Below the pieces are notes generated by a model that was not told the DNA's origin, searched no databases, and saw only the letters and a list, made by a program, of their open reading frames with translations. Of a stretch of DNA of 6,899 nucleotides, positions 1 through 5,359 are shown piece by piece. Positions within the stretch are counted from its first letter, which is position 1. Each line of letters opens with the position of its first letter. Location: the NCBI GenBank assembly GCA_964440805.1, contig CAYTTR010000064.1, positions 1-6,899 on the forward strand, written 5' to 3'. The position numbers and the translations under genes are program-made. The DNA is from CAYTTR01 sp964440805. GTDB lineage: Bacteria > Acidobacteriota > Aminicenantia > Aminicenantales > Aminicenantaceae.

Positions 1-172
1 TAAGTTCATTTAATTCTTCCATTTAATATTATTTAAAATCGGCCTTTTTTACCCTCCGGGCGAGCCGCGCTTGCTGCATCTACTTCGTTACAGGACACTT
101 GCGGTGGAAGGACCACAGCTGCGTGTCCTGTGCCTCGTATCTGCAGCAGCCTCGACTCGTGAATAATCCAGG
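1..172 (+). mobile_element. MITE-like repeat, copy A (right part, cut by window start)
   Basis: This is the right two-thirds of a non-coding repeat that is complete in copies B and C. It ends at 159-172 with the terminal inverted repeat GTGAATAATCCAGG, followed by TTAG at 173-176. The right arm of the internal stem, ATCGGCCTTTTTTA, is at 38-51; its left arm lies outside the window. A second hairpin pairs ACAGGACAC (90-98) with GTGTCCTGT (123-131) perfectly. Inside it GTGG (104-107) pairs with CCAC (113-116), and outside it GCTGCA (73-78) faces TGCAGC (142-147). Positions 1-111 match copy D (6789-6899) at 109 of 111 bases, so A and D form one subfamily. The copy lies 45 bp beyond the mltG stop codon. 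It contains no transposase reading frame. Joining the left part of D to A gives a consensus length of 263 bp. Confidence 0.85.
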
Positions 173-217
173 TTAGTGAAGAAAGTGTTTTCGATCTTAT
201 AAATTAGGTAACGGAAA

Positions 218-1225
218 TTATTTTTTATTGATTTGATATTTAATAACATTATTATTATGTTCTCTGAGGGTTTCGCTGAAAACATGGCTGCCGTCGTTTC
301 TGGAGACAAAATACAGGTAGGGAACATCAGCCGGGTAAAGAGCTGCTTCCAGTGAGTCCCGGCCGGGGTTGGCGATAGGACCGGGAGGAAGACCTGGGTA
401 GAGATAAGTATTATAAGGGGAATCCAGCTTAAGGTCTTTCCAGCCCAAACGTCCATTATAATTTCCTTCAAGCTTCAGGGCATAGATGATGGTTGGGTCG
501 CAGTCGAGTTTCATCCCTTTACGAAGCCGGTTGTGAAAGACGGCTGAAACCAGCTTTTTTTCCCTGTTAAGCGAAGTTTCTTTTTCAATGAGAGAGGCAA
601 GGATTACTACCTCCCTGATCGACAATCCCATTTCTTCTGCTCTTTTTCTCCACGGAGGATAGTAGATTTCTTTGAACAGCGTCACCATGGCTTTCACCAC
701 ATCTTTGGCCTCTGTTCCTTGAGGGAAATGGTAGGTTTCTGGAAACAGGTATCCCTCCAGGTTTTGAGCTTGGGGATCCCAGTCTTTGATTAAAGATGGA
801 TCATTTGAAGCATTCAAAAAATCTTCCCCGCTGAAAAATCCCAGCCTGTCGGCTATTAAATGGGCTGTTTCTATTCTGGTTAACCCTTCCGGCACAGTAG
901 CCGGATGGAGATAGACTTTTCCTTCAGTCAATAAAATCAGCAACTCTTTTACCGAACAAGGTTTATTTAGCCGGTATTCACCGGCTTTCAGTGTTTTTCC
1001 CCGGAAAAAAAGCCTGTAGCCCAGGTTAAAGACTAAAGGGTGACGAATAAGGTTTTCTTTTCTTAGTTTTTTTCCTATAGCTTGGACGCTCTGTCCTTTT
1101 TCCACCATAAGTTTTATTTCTGTTCCGGGCAAATCGTTTTTTGAATTAAAAAGAATGATGAACATGACGGAAAGAATAATAAAAAAAATAATGATAACAG
1201 CCGAAATAATTTTAATTATTTTCAT
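218..1225 (-). CDS. mltG: Endolytic murein transglycosylase MltG (YceG-like)
   Basis: This 335-residue inner-membrane lytic transglycosylase is expected to cut nascent peptidoglycan strands and so limit glycan chain length. Residues 1-26 are a short basic start followed by a hydrophobic anchor. A LysM-like periplasmic region follows (about 36-105). The YceG catalytic domain carries LEGYLFPETYHFP (156-168), ILASLIEKET (208-217) and SPYNTYLYPGLPPGPIANPG (269-288). Glu214 in the IEKET motif corresponds to the catalytic glutamate (E218 in the E. coli protein). Length is normal for the family, and no key motif is missing. The ATG lies 2 nt after the ruvX stop with no clear Shine-Dalgarno sequence, which suggests translational coupling. 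It is the last gene of the ddl-ruvX-mltG operon. No intrinsic terminator is seen between its stop and repeat copy A. Confidence 0.95.
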   Translation of the reverse strand: MKIIKIISAVIIIFFIILSVMFIILFNSKNDLPGTEIKLMVEKGQSVQAIGKKLRKENLIRHPLVFNLGYRLFFRGKTLKAGEYRLNKPCSVKELLILLTEGKVYLHPATVPEGLTRIETAHLIADRLGFFSGEDFLNASNDPSLIKDWDPQAQNLEGYLFPETYHFPQGTEAKDVVKAMVTLFKEIYYPPWRKRAEEMGLSIREVVILASLIEKETSLNREKKLVSAVFHNRLRKGMKLDCDPTIIYALKLEGNYNGRLGWKDLKLDSPYNTYLYPGLPPGPIANPGRDSLEAALYPADVPYLYFVSRNDGSHVFSETLREHNNNVIKYQINKK

Positions 1226-1227
1226 CT

Positions 1228-1650
1228 TTAATGGAGCTGCCTGCGTTTATTTTCCAGATAACTTGAAAGGATGAGGCTGGCAGAAACCTGATTCTCATAC
1301 TGCTTGCCTTTTCGGGAAGATATGCCTTGTTCTCTTAGAATTGACAAGGCTTCCTTAGTTGATAGCCTTTCATCCCAAAGAATTACCGGAATTTTAAGAG
1401 TTTTTTCCAGCCAGGCAGCGAATTCTCTGGTGCGTTCCACTCTGGTTCCTTCACGGCCATCCATCAGAAGAGGCAGTCCGACTACAATTTCCCCGATGGA
1501 GAATTTTTTGACCAGTTGCTGGAAATAGGACTTGTCCTGTTCTTTGCCCTTCAGAATATATCTTTCCAATGCCTGGGCAGTTAGCTGAAGCGGATCACTG
1601 ATGGCCAGGCCGATGTATTTATCTCCGTAGTCAATACCAAGAATTCTCAT
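1228..1650 (-). CDS. ruvX: RuvX/YqgF family RNase H-fold protein, catalytic Asp replaced by Asn
   Basis: This 140-residue cytoplasmic protein has the YqgF/RuvX fold. The family is linked to maturation of the 16S rRNA 5' end and was first annotated as a putative Holliday junction resolvase. Visible motifs are GIDYGDKYIGLAISD (5-19, with the first catalytic Asp at 7), IVVGLPLLMDG (55-65) and WDERLST (92-98). The third acidic site is normally Asp in a KxDSxxAxxIL motif near the C-terminus. Here it reads ENQVSASLIL, giving Asn120 (codon AAT, one base from GAT). Otherwise length and motifs are typical. The ATG overlaps the ddl stop as ATGA, with no strong Shine-Dalgarno sequence, so translation is probably coupled to ddl. 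The family call is secure; whether the enzyme is active is uncertain. Confidence 0.93.
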   Translation of the reverse strand: MRILGIDYGDKYIGLAISDPLQLTAQALERYILKGKEQDKSYFQQLVKKFSIGEIVVGLPLLMDGREGTRVERTREFAAWLEKTLKIPVILWDERLSTKEALSILREQGISSRKGKQYENQVSASLILSSYLENKRRQLH

Positions 1651-2723
1651 TTTTTAAAAGTTGAAATTTTACGGTTTCTATGACGCTCAAATCCAAGTTC
1701 AATTAATCTCTCTAAAAGCCTTGGGTAGGGAAGCCCGCTTACTTCCCAGAGCTTTGGGTACATGCTGATATTGGTAAAACCAGGGATAGTATTGATCTCG
1801 TTAATAAAAATATTTTCTGTTTTTTCCTGGATAAAAAAATCTACCCGGGCCATTCCGGAGCAATCTAAGGCTTTGAAGGCTTGAACGGCCAAATCCTGTA
1901 TTTTCCGGACCGTTATTTCCGGGAGGGAAGCTGGTACATAAAGACCGGCTTTTCCCTCTAAATATTTATCCCGGTAATCATAGAATTCCCTGGAAGGAGT
2001 TACTTCACCAGGGAGAGATGCCCTGGGTCCATCATTACCTAAAATGCAGCACTCTATTTCCCGGCCGCAAATGGCTTCTTCCACCAGAATTTTGTGGTCG
2101 CAGGAGAAAGCCAAGCGAAAAGCTTCTTGAACCTGATGTTCATTGGTGACTTTAGTTATGCCCACACTTGACCCCAGCCGGGCAGGCTTGACAAAAAATG
2201 GATATTTGAAATCAGAGAGGATTTCATTTAAAGAAACTGATTCCTTTTTTTTCCATTCCGGTTCCTTCACTACTCTATGCCTGACCACCGGCAGGCCTTC
2301 GTTTTTCCAGAGTGCTTTGGCCATGGCTTTGTCCATACCCAGGGCTGAGGCCGCTACTCCTGCTCCCACGTAAGGAACTCCGGCCATTTCAAAAAGACCC
2401 TGGAGGGTTCCGTCTTCACCAAAAGGACCATGGAGGAGAGGAAAGTAAATATCGGGCTTGATTGAATGAGACAAAGAATCATTGTTCCAGGAAAGAAAGG
2501 AATAAAAGGTACCCGATTCCAATTCCTCGCGTGGTAAAAGAGGAGATTTTACTATTCGCCAATTTCCCTGCCAGTTTATGTAGATAGAAAGGATATCGAA
2601 CTTATCGCGGTCAAGATTTTTAAAAACTGAAGAAGCTGACATGATGGAGACATCATGTTCTTCAGATCGACCACCGAAAATAAGGGCTACAGTTAATTTT
2701 TTCTTATTTTTTTTTTGAATCAT
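1647..2723 (-). CDS. ddl: D-alanine--D-alanine ligase
   Basis: This 358-residue ATP-grasp enzyme joins two D-alanines for the peptidoglycan precursor UDP-MurNAc-pentapeptide. The N-terminal domain has IFGGRSEEHDVSIMSASS (15-32), with Glu22 in the position of the D-Ala1-binding glutamate. FPLLHGPFGEDGTLQG (94-109), FFVKPARLGSSVGITKV (176-192) and the metal-binding end around Asp295, Glu309 and Asn311 (INEINTIPGFTN) are all present. FYDYRDKY (247-254) keeps the tyrosine expected for a D-Ala-D-Ala rather than a D-Ala-D-Lac ligase. The length is nearer to DdlA-type than to the shorter DdlB-type enzymes. An in-frame TAA lies 18 nt upstream and no GTG or TTG intervenes, so the ATG start is forced; the ribosome site is weak (TGGAAC). 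It is the first gene of the operon. Confidence 0.95.
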   Translation of the reverse strand: MIQKKNKKKLTVALIFGGRSEEHDVSIMSASSVFKNLDRDKFDILSIYINWQGNWRIVKSPLLPREELESGTFYSFLSWNNDSLSHSIKPDIYFPLLHGPFGEDGTLQGLFEMAGVPYVGAGVAASALGMDKAMAKALWKNEGLPVVRHRVVKEPEWKKKESVSLNEILSDFKYPFFVKPARLGSSVGITKVTNEHQVQEAFRLAFSCDHKILVEEAICGREIECCILGNDGPRASLPGEVTPSREFYDYRDKYLEGKAGLYVPASLPEITVRKIQDLAVQAFKALDCSGMARVDFFIQEKTENIFINEINTIPGFTNISMYPKLWEVSGLPYPRLLERLIELGFERHRNRKISTFKK

Positions 2724-2737
2724 CTTGTATGTTCCAT

Positions 2738-2764
2738 TTTATAGAAACACAGGAAAACTGTCCA
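2738..2764 (-). promoter_or_regulatory. Possible promoter for the ddl-ruvX-mltG operon
   Basis: On the minus strand TGGACA (2759-2764) is followed after 15 nt by TATAAA (2738-2743), close upstream of the ddl start. Both hexamers are near consensus, but the spacer is shorter than the usual 16-18 nt, so this is a weak call. A longer transcript starting further upstream remains possible. Confidence 0.3.
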
Positions 2765-2852
2765 TCCCTTGAAGGAAAGAATAGAGAATGTATCTTTTAG
2801 TAGTAATGAACTTAAGAAACCAAAATTTGATTTTTTTCGAACTAATTACCCA

Positions 2853-2930
2853 TGGCGGGCTTGCCGCCCGTGACGGATTAAAATGAGGTCACCGCGTCAC
2901 TCGGGTTCGCCTCGTTCCTCGTGATGATGT
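2853..2930. repeat. GC-rich palindromic island, probably a dispersed intergenic repeat
   Basis: A GC-rich patch sits in an otherwise AT-rich gap of 274 bp between ddl and repeat copy B. Its left part holds a hairpin, GGCGG (2854-2858) with CCGCC (2864-2868), with an alternative pairing CGGGC/GCCCG. Its right part is bounded by GTCAC (2888-2892) and GTGAT (2921-2925). Read on the minus strand, the right part (TCATCACGAGGAACGAGGCG, then GACGCGGTGACCTC) resembles the intergenic repeat common in many bacterial genomes that runs roughly TCATTGCGAGGAGCGAAGCGA...GCAATCTC. That resemblance is from memory. There is one copy in this window. I see no supportable gene in the rest of 2765-2997. Confidence 0.45.
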
Positions 2931-2997
2931 GCATTTTCAACCAACAAAGGAGAAGAAAGGCAGGATATTAGTGATTTCTTGGATGAAGCTTAATTAA

Positions 2998-3276
2998 CCT
3001 GAACTATTCATAAAAAAGGCCGGTACTTTTAATATAACAAATACTACCTATGACTTAAGAGGTTTTATTATGGCGCGGGTGAAGAAATTAAGTTCATAAA
3101 ATCCTTTCATCAAATCTCATCTAAAACCGGCCTTTTTTACCCTTCAGGCGAGCCGCGCTTGGCGCATCTGCTTCGTTACAGGACACTTGCAGTGGAAGGA
3201 CCACAGCTGCGCGCCCTGTGCCTTGTCCCGACCCAGCCTAACCCCTGCACCAACCTCGACTCGTGAATAATCCAGG
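2998..3276 (+). mobile_element. MITE-like repeat, copy B (complete, 279 bp)
   Basis: This complete non-coding element starts CCTGAACTATTCA (2998-3010) and ends GTGAATAATCCAGG (3263-3276). The ends form an inverted repeat matching at 11 of the first 13 bases. TTAA flanks it on both sides (2994-2997 and 3277-3280), as a 4-bp target duplication would. Inside, TAAAAAAGGCCGGT (3011-3024) pairs perfectly with 3126-3139. A weaker nested stem pairs TATGACTTAA (3049-3058) with 3088-3098, with one bulge. The second hairpin (3178-3186 with 3211-3219) carries two A-C mismatches here. Compared with copies A and C it has about 16 extra bases near 3223-3254. There is no coding capacity, so transposition would need an enzyme supplied in trans. 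CCTG ends with a 4-bp TTAA target suggest the IS1380 family, by inference only. The right-hand TTAA abuts the hup stop codon. Confidence 0.85.
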
Positions 3277-3280
3277 TTAA

Positions 3281-3550
3281 TTATAATTTGTCTTCAAGAG
3301 CAGGGCTGGGATTGAATTTCACTTTTTTTTTGGGAGAAATCCGGATAACTTCTCCTGTTTTTGGATTTCTTCCCATTCGTTCTCTTCTTTTCTTTATCTC
3401 AAAGCTGCCAAAACCGGAGAGAGTAACCCTTTCGCCTCTTTCAAGGGCACTGTTGATTCCCTGCAAAAGAGAGGTCAAGGCTTTTTTTGCCTGAAGAAGT
3501 GTGATTCCTGTATCCTTGGACATTTTTGTGGTGAGTTCTTTTTTGTTCAC
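3281..3550 (-). CDS. hup: HU/IHF family DNA-binding protein
   Basis: This 89-residue histone-like protein is expected to bind DNA as a dimer, bend it and compact the nucleoid. The N-terminal helices are MNKKELTTKMSKDTG (1-15) and QAKKALTSLLQGINSAL (20-36). The family signature GFGSFEIKKRRERMGRNPKT runs from 46 to 65, including the arm-tip proline. The C-terminal end, VKFNPSPALEDKL, is typical, and so is the length. The start codon is GTG, chosen because a strong AAGGAGG (3557-3563) lies 6 nt upstream of it. HU and IHF subunits cannot be told apart reliably from this sequence. The gene is monocistronic, has its own promoter, and its stop is directly followed by the TTAA of repeat copy B. Confidence 0.95.
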   Translation of the reverse strand: MNKKELTTKMSKDTGITLLQAKKALTSLLQGINSALERGERVTLSGFGSFEIKKRRERMGRNPKTGEVIRISPKKKVKFNPSPALEDKL

Positions 3551-3556
3551 CCAAAG

Positions 3557-3563
3557 CCTCCTT
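3557..3563 (-). promoter_or_regulatory. Strong ribosome binding site that fixes the hup GTG start
   Basis: AAGGAGG on the minus strand is spaced 6 nt from the GTG codon at 3548-3550. This is close to ideal and supports the non-ATG start. Confidence 0.85.
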
Positions 3564-3593
3564 CAATGAGCTAAAAACAAAATATTTAATTTT

Positions 3594-3622
3594 ATGTTAG
3601 GTAGAATTCAGGCCGATGTCAA
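3594..3622 (-). promoter_or_regulatory. Sigma-70 type promoter for hup
   Basis: On the minus strand a perfect -35 TTGACA (3617-3622) is followed by a 17-nt spacer and TAACAT (3594-3599), which matches 4 of 6 bases of the -10 consensus, including first T, A and final T. The predicted start near 3587 leaves a leader of about 37 nt before the hup GTG. Confidence 0.65.
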
Positions 3623-3835
3623 GGAGACATGCAAAGTTGGGAGCATCATTATTTTTGTGAAAGAAATCATTTTCCAAATGAACCGGAGCATTGGAGGATT
3701 TACCCTTCATCAATCAACCTTGGAGGGAATGGCGTATAAAATCCGATGGGAGCGATAACATCACCCAATGCTCTGTTCAGCGTTTTGTTTTTTAGCATCA
3801 TGGTTTTAGAAATGATTACATGTGAAAATATTAAT
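3623..3835. other. Intergenic region between the divergent hup and 3899 promoters
   Basis: The whole gap between genes is 348 bp; this is the part not taken up by the promoters and hup ribosome site. It holds an inverted repeat, GAGCATTGG (3686-3694) with CCAATGCTC (3765-3773), around a 70-nt centre. The minus strand has an uninterrupted 33-codon frame (3700-3801) reading MMLKNKTLNRALGD and onward. It has no ribosome site and lies upstream of the hup promoter, so I do not call it a gene. No tRNA, riboswitch or repeat copy is recognisable here. Confidence 0.4.
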
Positions 3836-3864
3836 TTGACAGAGTTGAAAAGGAAATTTATAAT
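3836..3864 (+). promoter_or_regulatory. Full-consensus sigma-70 promoter
   Basis: TTGACA (3836-3841), a 17-nt spacer and TATAAT (3859-3864) match the sigma-70 consensus at 12 of 12 positions. An AT-rich stretch precedes the -35 box and could act as an UP element. The predicted start near 3871 gives a leader of about 28 nt to the GTG at 3899. Confidence 0.8.
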
Positions 3865-3898
3865 AATTTCAATAATTCAGTCTAGCAAGAGGTGACCT

Positions 3899-4735
3899 GT
3901 GAAAAAAATCGCCGCTTTCAGGGTAAACAAAAGAAATCTTTTAGGTTTAATTTGTGTCATTTTCTTAGTCACTGTTCTTTCCTTTGGCCTGGAAGATAAT
4001 CAAAATCAAGAAAAAGAATATCAGATTGAAAAAGCCAAGATATACCAGGATGTCTATCCTTTGATTTCCGAAGCTGATATATACTGTTCCTTCAGGATTT
4101 GGGATGGAGAGTTTCCAGAACTCCGGATTATCGGAGGCGAAAGAGAATATGAGCGAGTTATCTATAACAATGATGATGTTATCTATTTGAATAAGGGAAT
4201 GAAAGACGGTCTTCAAGCAGGACAGGTTTTTTTAATTGTGGAAATTGGACCATCTATCGATGGCTTTGGGTCTTTAGCTCTCAAAAGAGGAAGGGCTCGA
4301 GTTTATTATTTAAGTGATGACCACGCATCAGCAAAAGTGGAAAAAGCTTGCGGCCAGGTAATGGTAGGACATTATCTGGTGCCCTTTGAGGAAGTAGAAG
4401 GCTTTATGGGCAAGGACAAGGGCTTCAGGGTACCTCCATATGAGATAGAAGGGCCGCAGGGAAGATTAATATATCTCCAGACCCAATTCAATCAGATAGG
4501 TTCTGGCCACTGGGCTTTAATAGACCTGGGTAAAGAGCACGGATTCAAAACTGGTGACCAGCTCATAGTCTACCGGGAGGTGGTTGAAGATGCGCCACTG
4601 CATATTCTGGGAAATGTCTTGATCATAGATGCTCAGGGCCGGACTTCTACGGTTAAGGTTCTTTCCTGCCGGGATGCCATCAGGCTGGGCGACTGCGTCC
4701 AAAGGCATCCTGTTCAAACCGGCCCAGGGAATTAG
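3899..4735 (+). CDS. Unrecognised secreted or membrane-anchored protein with a duplicated beta-rich domain
   Basis: I do not recognise this 278-residue protein by name. Residues 1-13 are basic, and 14-30 are a hydrophobic segment (LLGLICVIFLVTVLSFG), so it is probably exported or anchored with its body outside the cytoplasm. Two segments resemble each other: about 94-163 (VIYLNKGMKDGLQAGQVFLIV) and about 206-270 (ALIDLGKEHGFKTGDQLIVY). Each has a D/N-x-G-xx-x-G-hydrophobic-x-x-G-D/Q turn and then a strand pair ending near GHYLVPF or GDCVQRH. This pattern is like the C-terminal domain of the flagellar protein FlgT and related envelope proteins, but no flagellar neighbours are present. The GTG start is supported by AGAGGTGA just upstream. 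A full-consensus promoter precedes it, and repeat copy C lies 18 bp past its stop. The CDS is secure; the function is open. Confidence 0.85.
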   Translation: MKKIAAFRVNKRNLLGLICVIFLVTVLSFGLEDNQNQEKEYQIEKAKIYQDVYPLISEADIYCSFRIWDGEFPELRIIGGEREYERVIYNNDDVIYLNKGMKDGLQAGQVFLIVEIGPSIDGFGSLALKRGRARVYYLSDDHASAKVEKACGQVMVGHYLVPFEEVEGFMGKDKGFRVPPYEIEGPQGRLIYLQTQFNQIGSGHWALIDLGKEHGFKTGDQLIVYREVVEDAPLHILGNVLIIDAQGRTSTVKVLSCRDAIRLGDCVQRHPVQTGPGN

Positions 4736-4753
4736 TATATTCAGTTTATTCAG

Positions 4754-5013
4754 CCTGAACTATTCATAAAAAAGGCCGGTACTTTTAATATAACAAATGC
4801 TACCTCTGACTTAAGAGGTTTTATTATGGCGCAGGTAAAGAAATTAAGTTCATAAAATCCTTTCATCAAATCTTATCTAAAACCGGCCTTTTTTACCCTT
4901 CAGGCGAGCCGCGCTTGGCGCATCTGCTTCGTTACAGGACACTTGCGGTGGAAGGGTCACAGCTGCGTGTTCTGTGCCTCGTATCTGCGGCAACCTCAGC
5001 TTGTGAATAATCG
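4754..5013 (+). mobile_element. MITE-like repeat, copy C (complete but worn at the right end)
   Basis: The left end CCTGAACTATTCA (4754-4766) is intact. The right end reads GTGAATAATCG and lacks 3 bases present in copies A and B, so the terminal repeat is damaged. The flanks are TCAG (4750-4753) and TTAG (5014-5017), which is not a clean duplication. The stem TAAAAAAGGCCGGT (4767-4780) pairs perfectly with 4882-4895. The second hairpin, ACAGGACAC (4934-4942) with GTGTTCTGT (4967-4975), keeps pairing through a G-U wobble. Its inner GTGG/TCAC pair also becomes a wobble. The body is closest to copy B. It lies between the unknown gene and the tRNA promoter and does not disrupt either. The stem and T-run could act as a terminator for the upstream gene, although the roughly 100-nt loop makes this uncertain. 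Confidence 0.85.
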
Positions 5014-5048
5014 TTAGTTTGAAAATGTTTCATTACATTTTCATATTA

Positions 5049-5077
5049 TTGACAGAAAAACAAGTTTCTGGTAGTTT
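5049..5077 (+). promoter_or_regulatory. Promoter for the tRNA pair
   Basis: A perfect -35 TTGACA (5049-5054), a 17-nt spacer and TAGTTT (5072-5077) precede the tRNA genes. The -10 box keeps only the three most conserved positions. The expected start near 5084 would leave about 5 nt before the mature tRNA-Gly, a normal short tRNA leader. Confidence 0.55.
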
Positions 5078-5088
5078 ATCCCAGAAGA

Positions 5089-5163
5089 GCGGGCGTAGTT
5101 CAGAGGTAGAACGTCTGCTTGCCAAGCAGAAGGTCGGCGGTTCAAATCCGCTCGTCCGCTCCA
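5089..5163 (+). tRNA. tRNA-Gly (anticodon GCC)
   Basis: The cloverleaf is complete. Acceptor GCGGGCG (5089-5095) pairs with CGTCCGC (5153-5159), with one G-U. The anticodon stem TCTGC/GCAGA encloses the loop TTGCCAA, giving anticodon GCC for glycine codons GGC and GGU. The T arm contains GGTTCAAATCC. The discriminator is T and CCA is encoded (5161-5163). Confidence 0.95.
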
Positions 5164-5179
5164 GTTCAGTGATAAAGAA

Positions 5180-5255
5180 GGCGCGGTACCCAAGTGGCTA
5201 AGGGAGAGGTCTGCAAAACCTCGATGCGTCGGTTCGAATCCGACCCGCGCCTCCA
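5180..5255 (+). tRNA. tRNA-Cys (anticodon GCA)
   Basis: Acceptor GGCGCGG (5180-5186) pairs perfectly with CCGCGCC (5245-5251). The anticodon stem GAGGT/ACCTC encloses CTGCAAA, giving anticodon GCA. The T arm is GTCGG TTCGAAT CCGAC. The discriminator U, a hallmark for cysteinyl-tRNA synthetase, is followed by an encoded CCA (5253-5255). It lies 16 nt after tRNA-Gly, so both are probably cut from one transcript. No terminator is evident after it. Confidence 0.95.
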
Positions 5256-5301
5256 CTCGCTTACGTTAAACCATATTCCTTCTCCCGGATTCAATCTCTG
5301 A

Positions 5302-5330
5302 TTGACATGCGCCTTCAGAAGTGATAGATT
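5302..5330 (+). promoter_or_regulatory. Promoter for the Yip1-family gene
   Basis: A perfect -35 TTGACA (5302-5307), a 17-nt spacer and TAGATT (5325-5330, 4 of 6 consensus) lie 29 nt before the start codon. This suggests the gene is transcribed on its own, although readthrough from the tRNAs cannot be excluded. Confidence 0.6.
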
Positions 5331-5359
5331 TTTTTTAAACTTCAGAAAGGAGGTTCCGG

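Noticed and set aside
88..471. 127-codon minus-strand frame at the left end
   Set aside because: It runs across the repeat and the antiparallel end of mltG in another frame, has no family motifs, and is explained by the mltG gene.
2788..2886. 32-residue plus-strand frame starting ATG TAT CTT
   Set aside because: It reads into the GC-rich palindrome, has only a poor ribosome site, and shows no recognisable feature.
2946..2993. Plus-strand tail reading KGEERQDISDFLDEA-stop, like the end of a gene
   Set aside because: Upstream stops leave no body of a gene, and the segment is too short to separate a gene remnant from chance.
3679..3759. 26-codon plus-strand frame MNRSIGGFTLHQS onward
   Set aside because: It has no ribosome site or promoter and overlaps the minus-strand frame in the same region; nothing supports translation.
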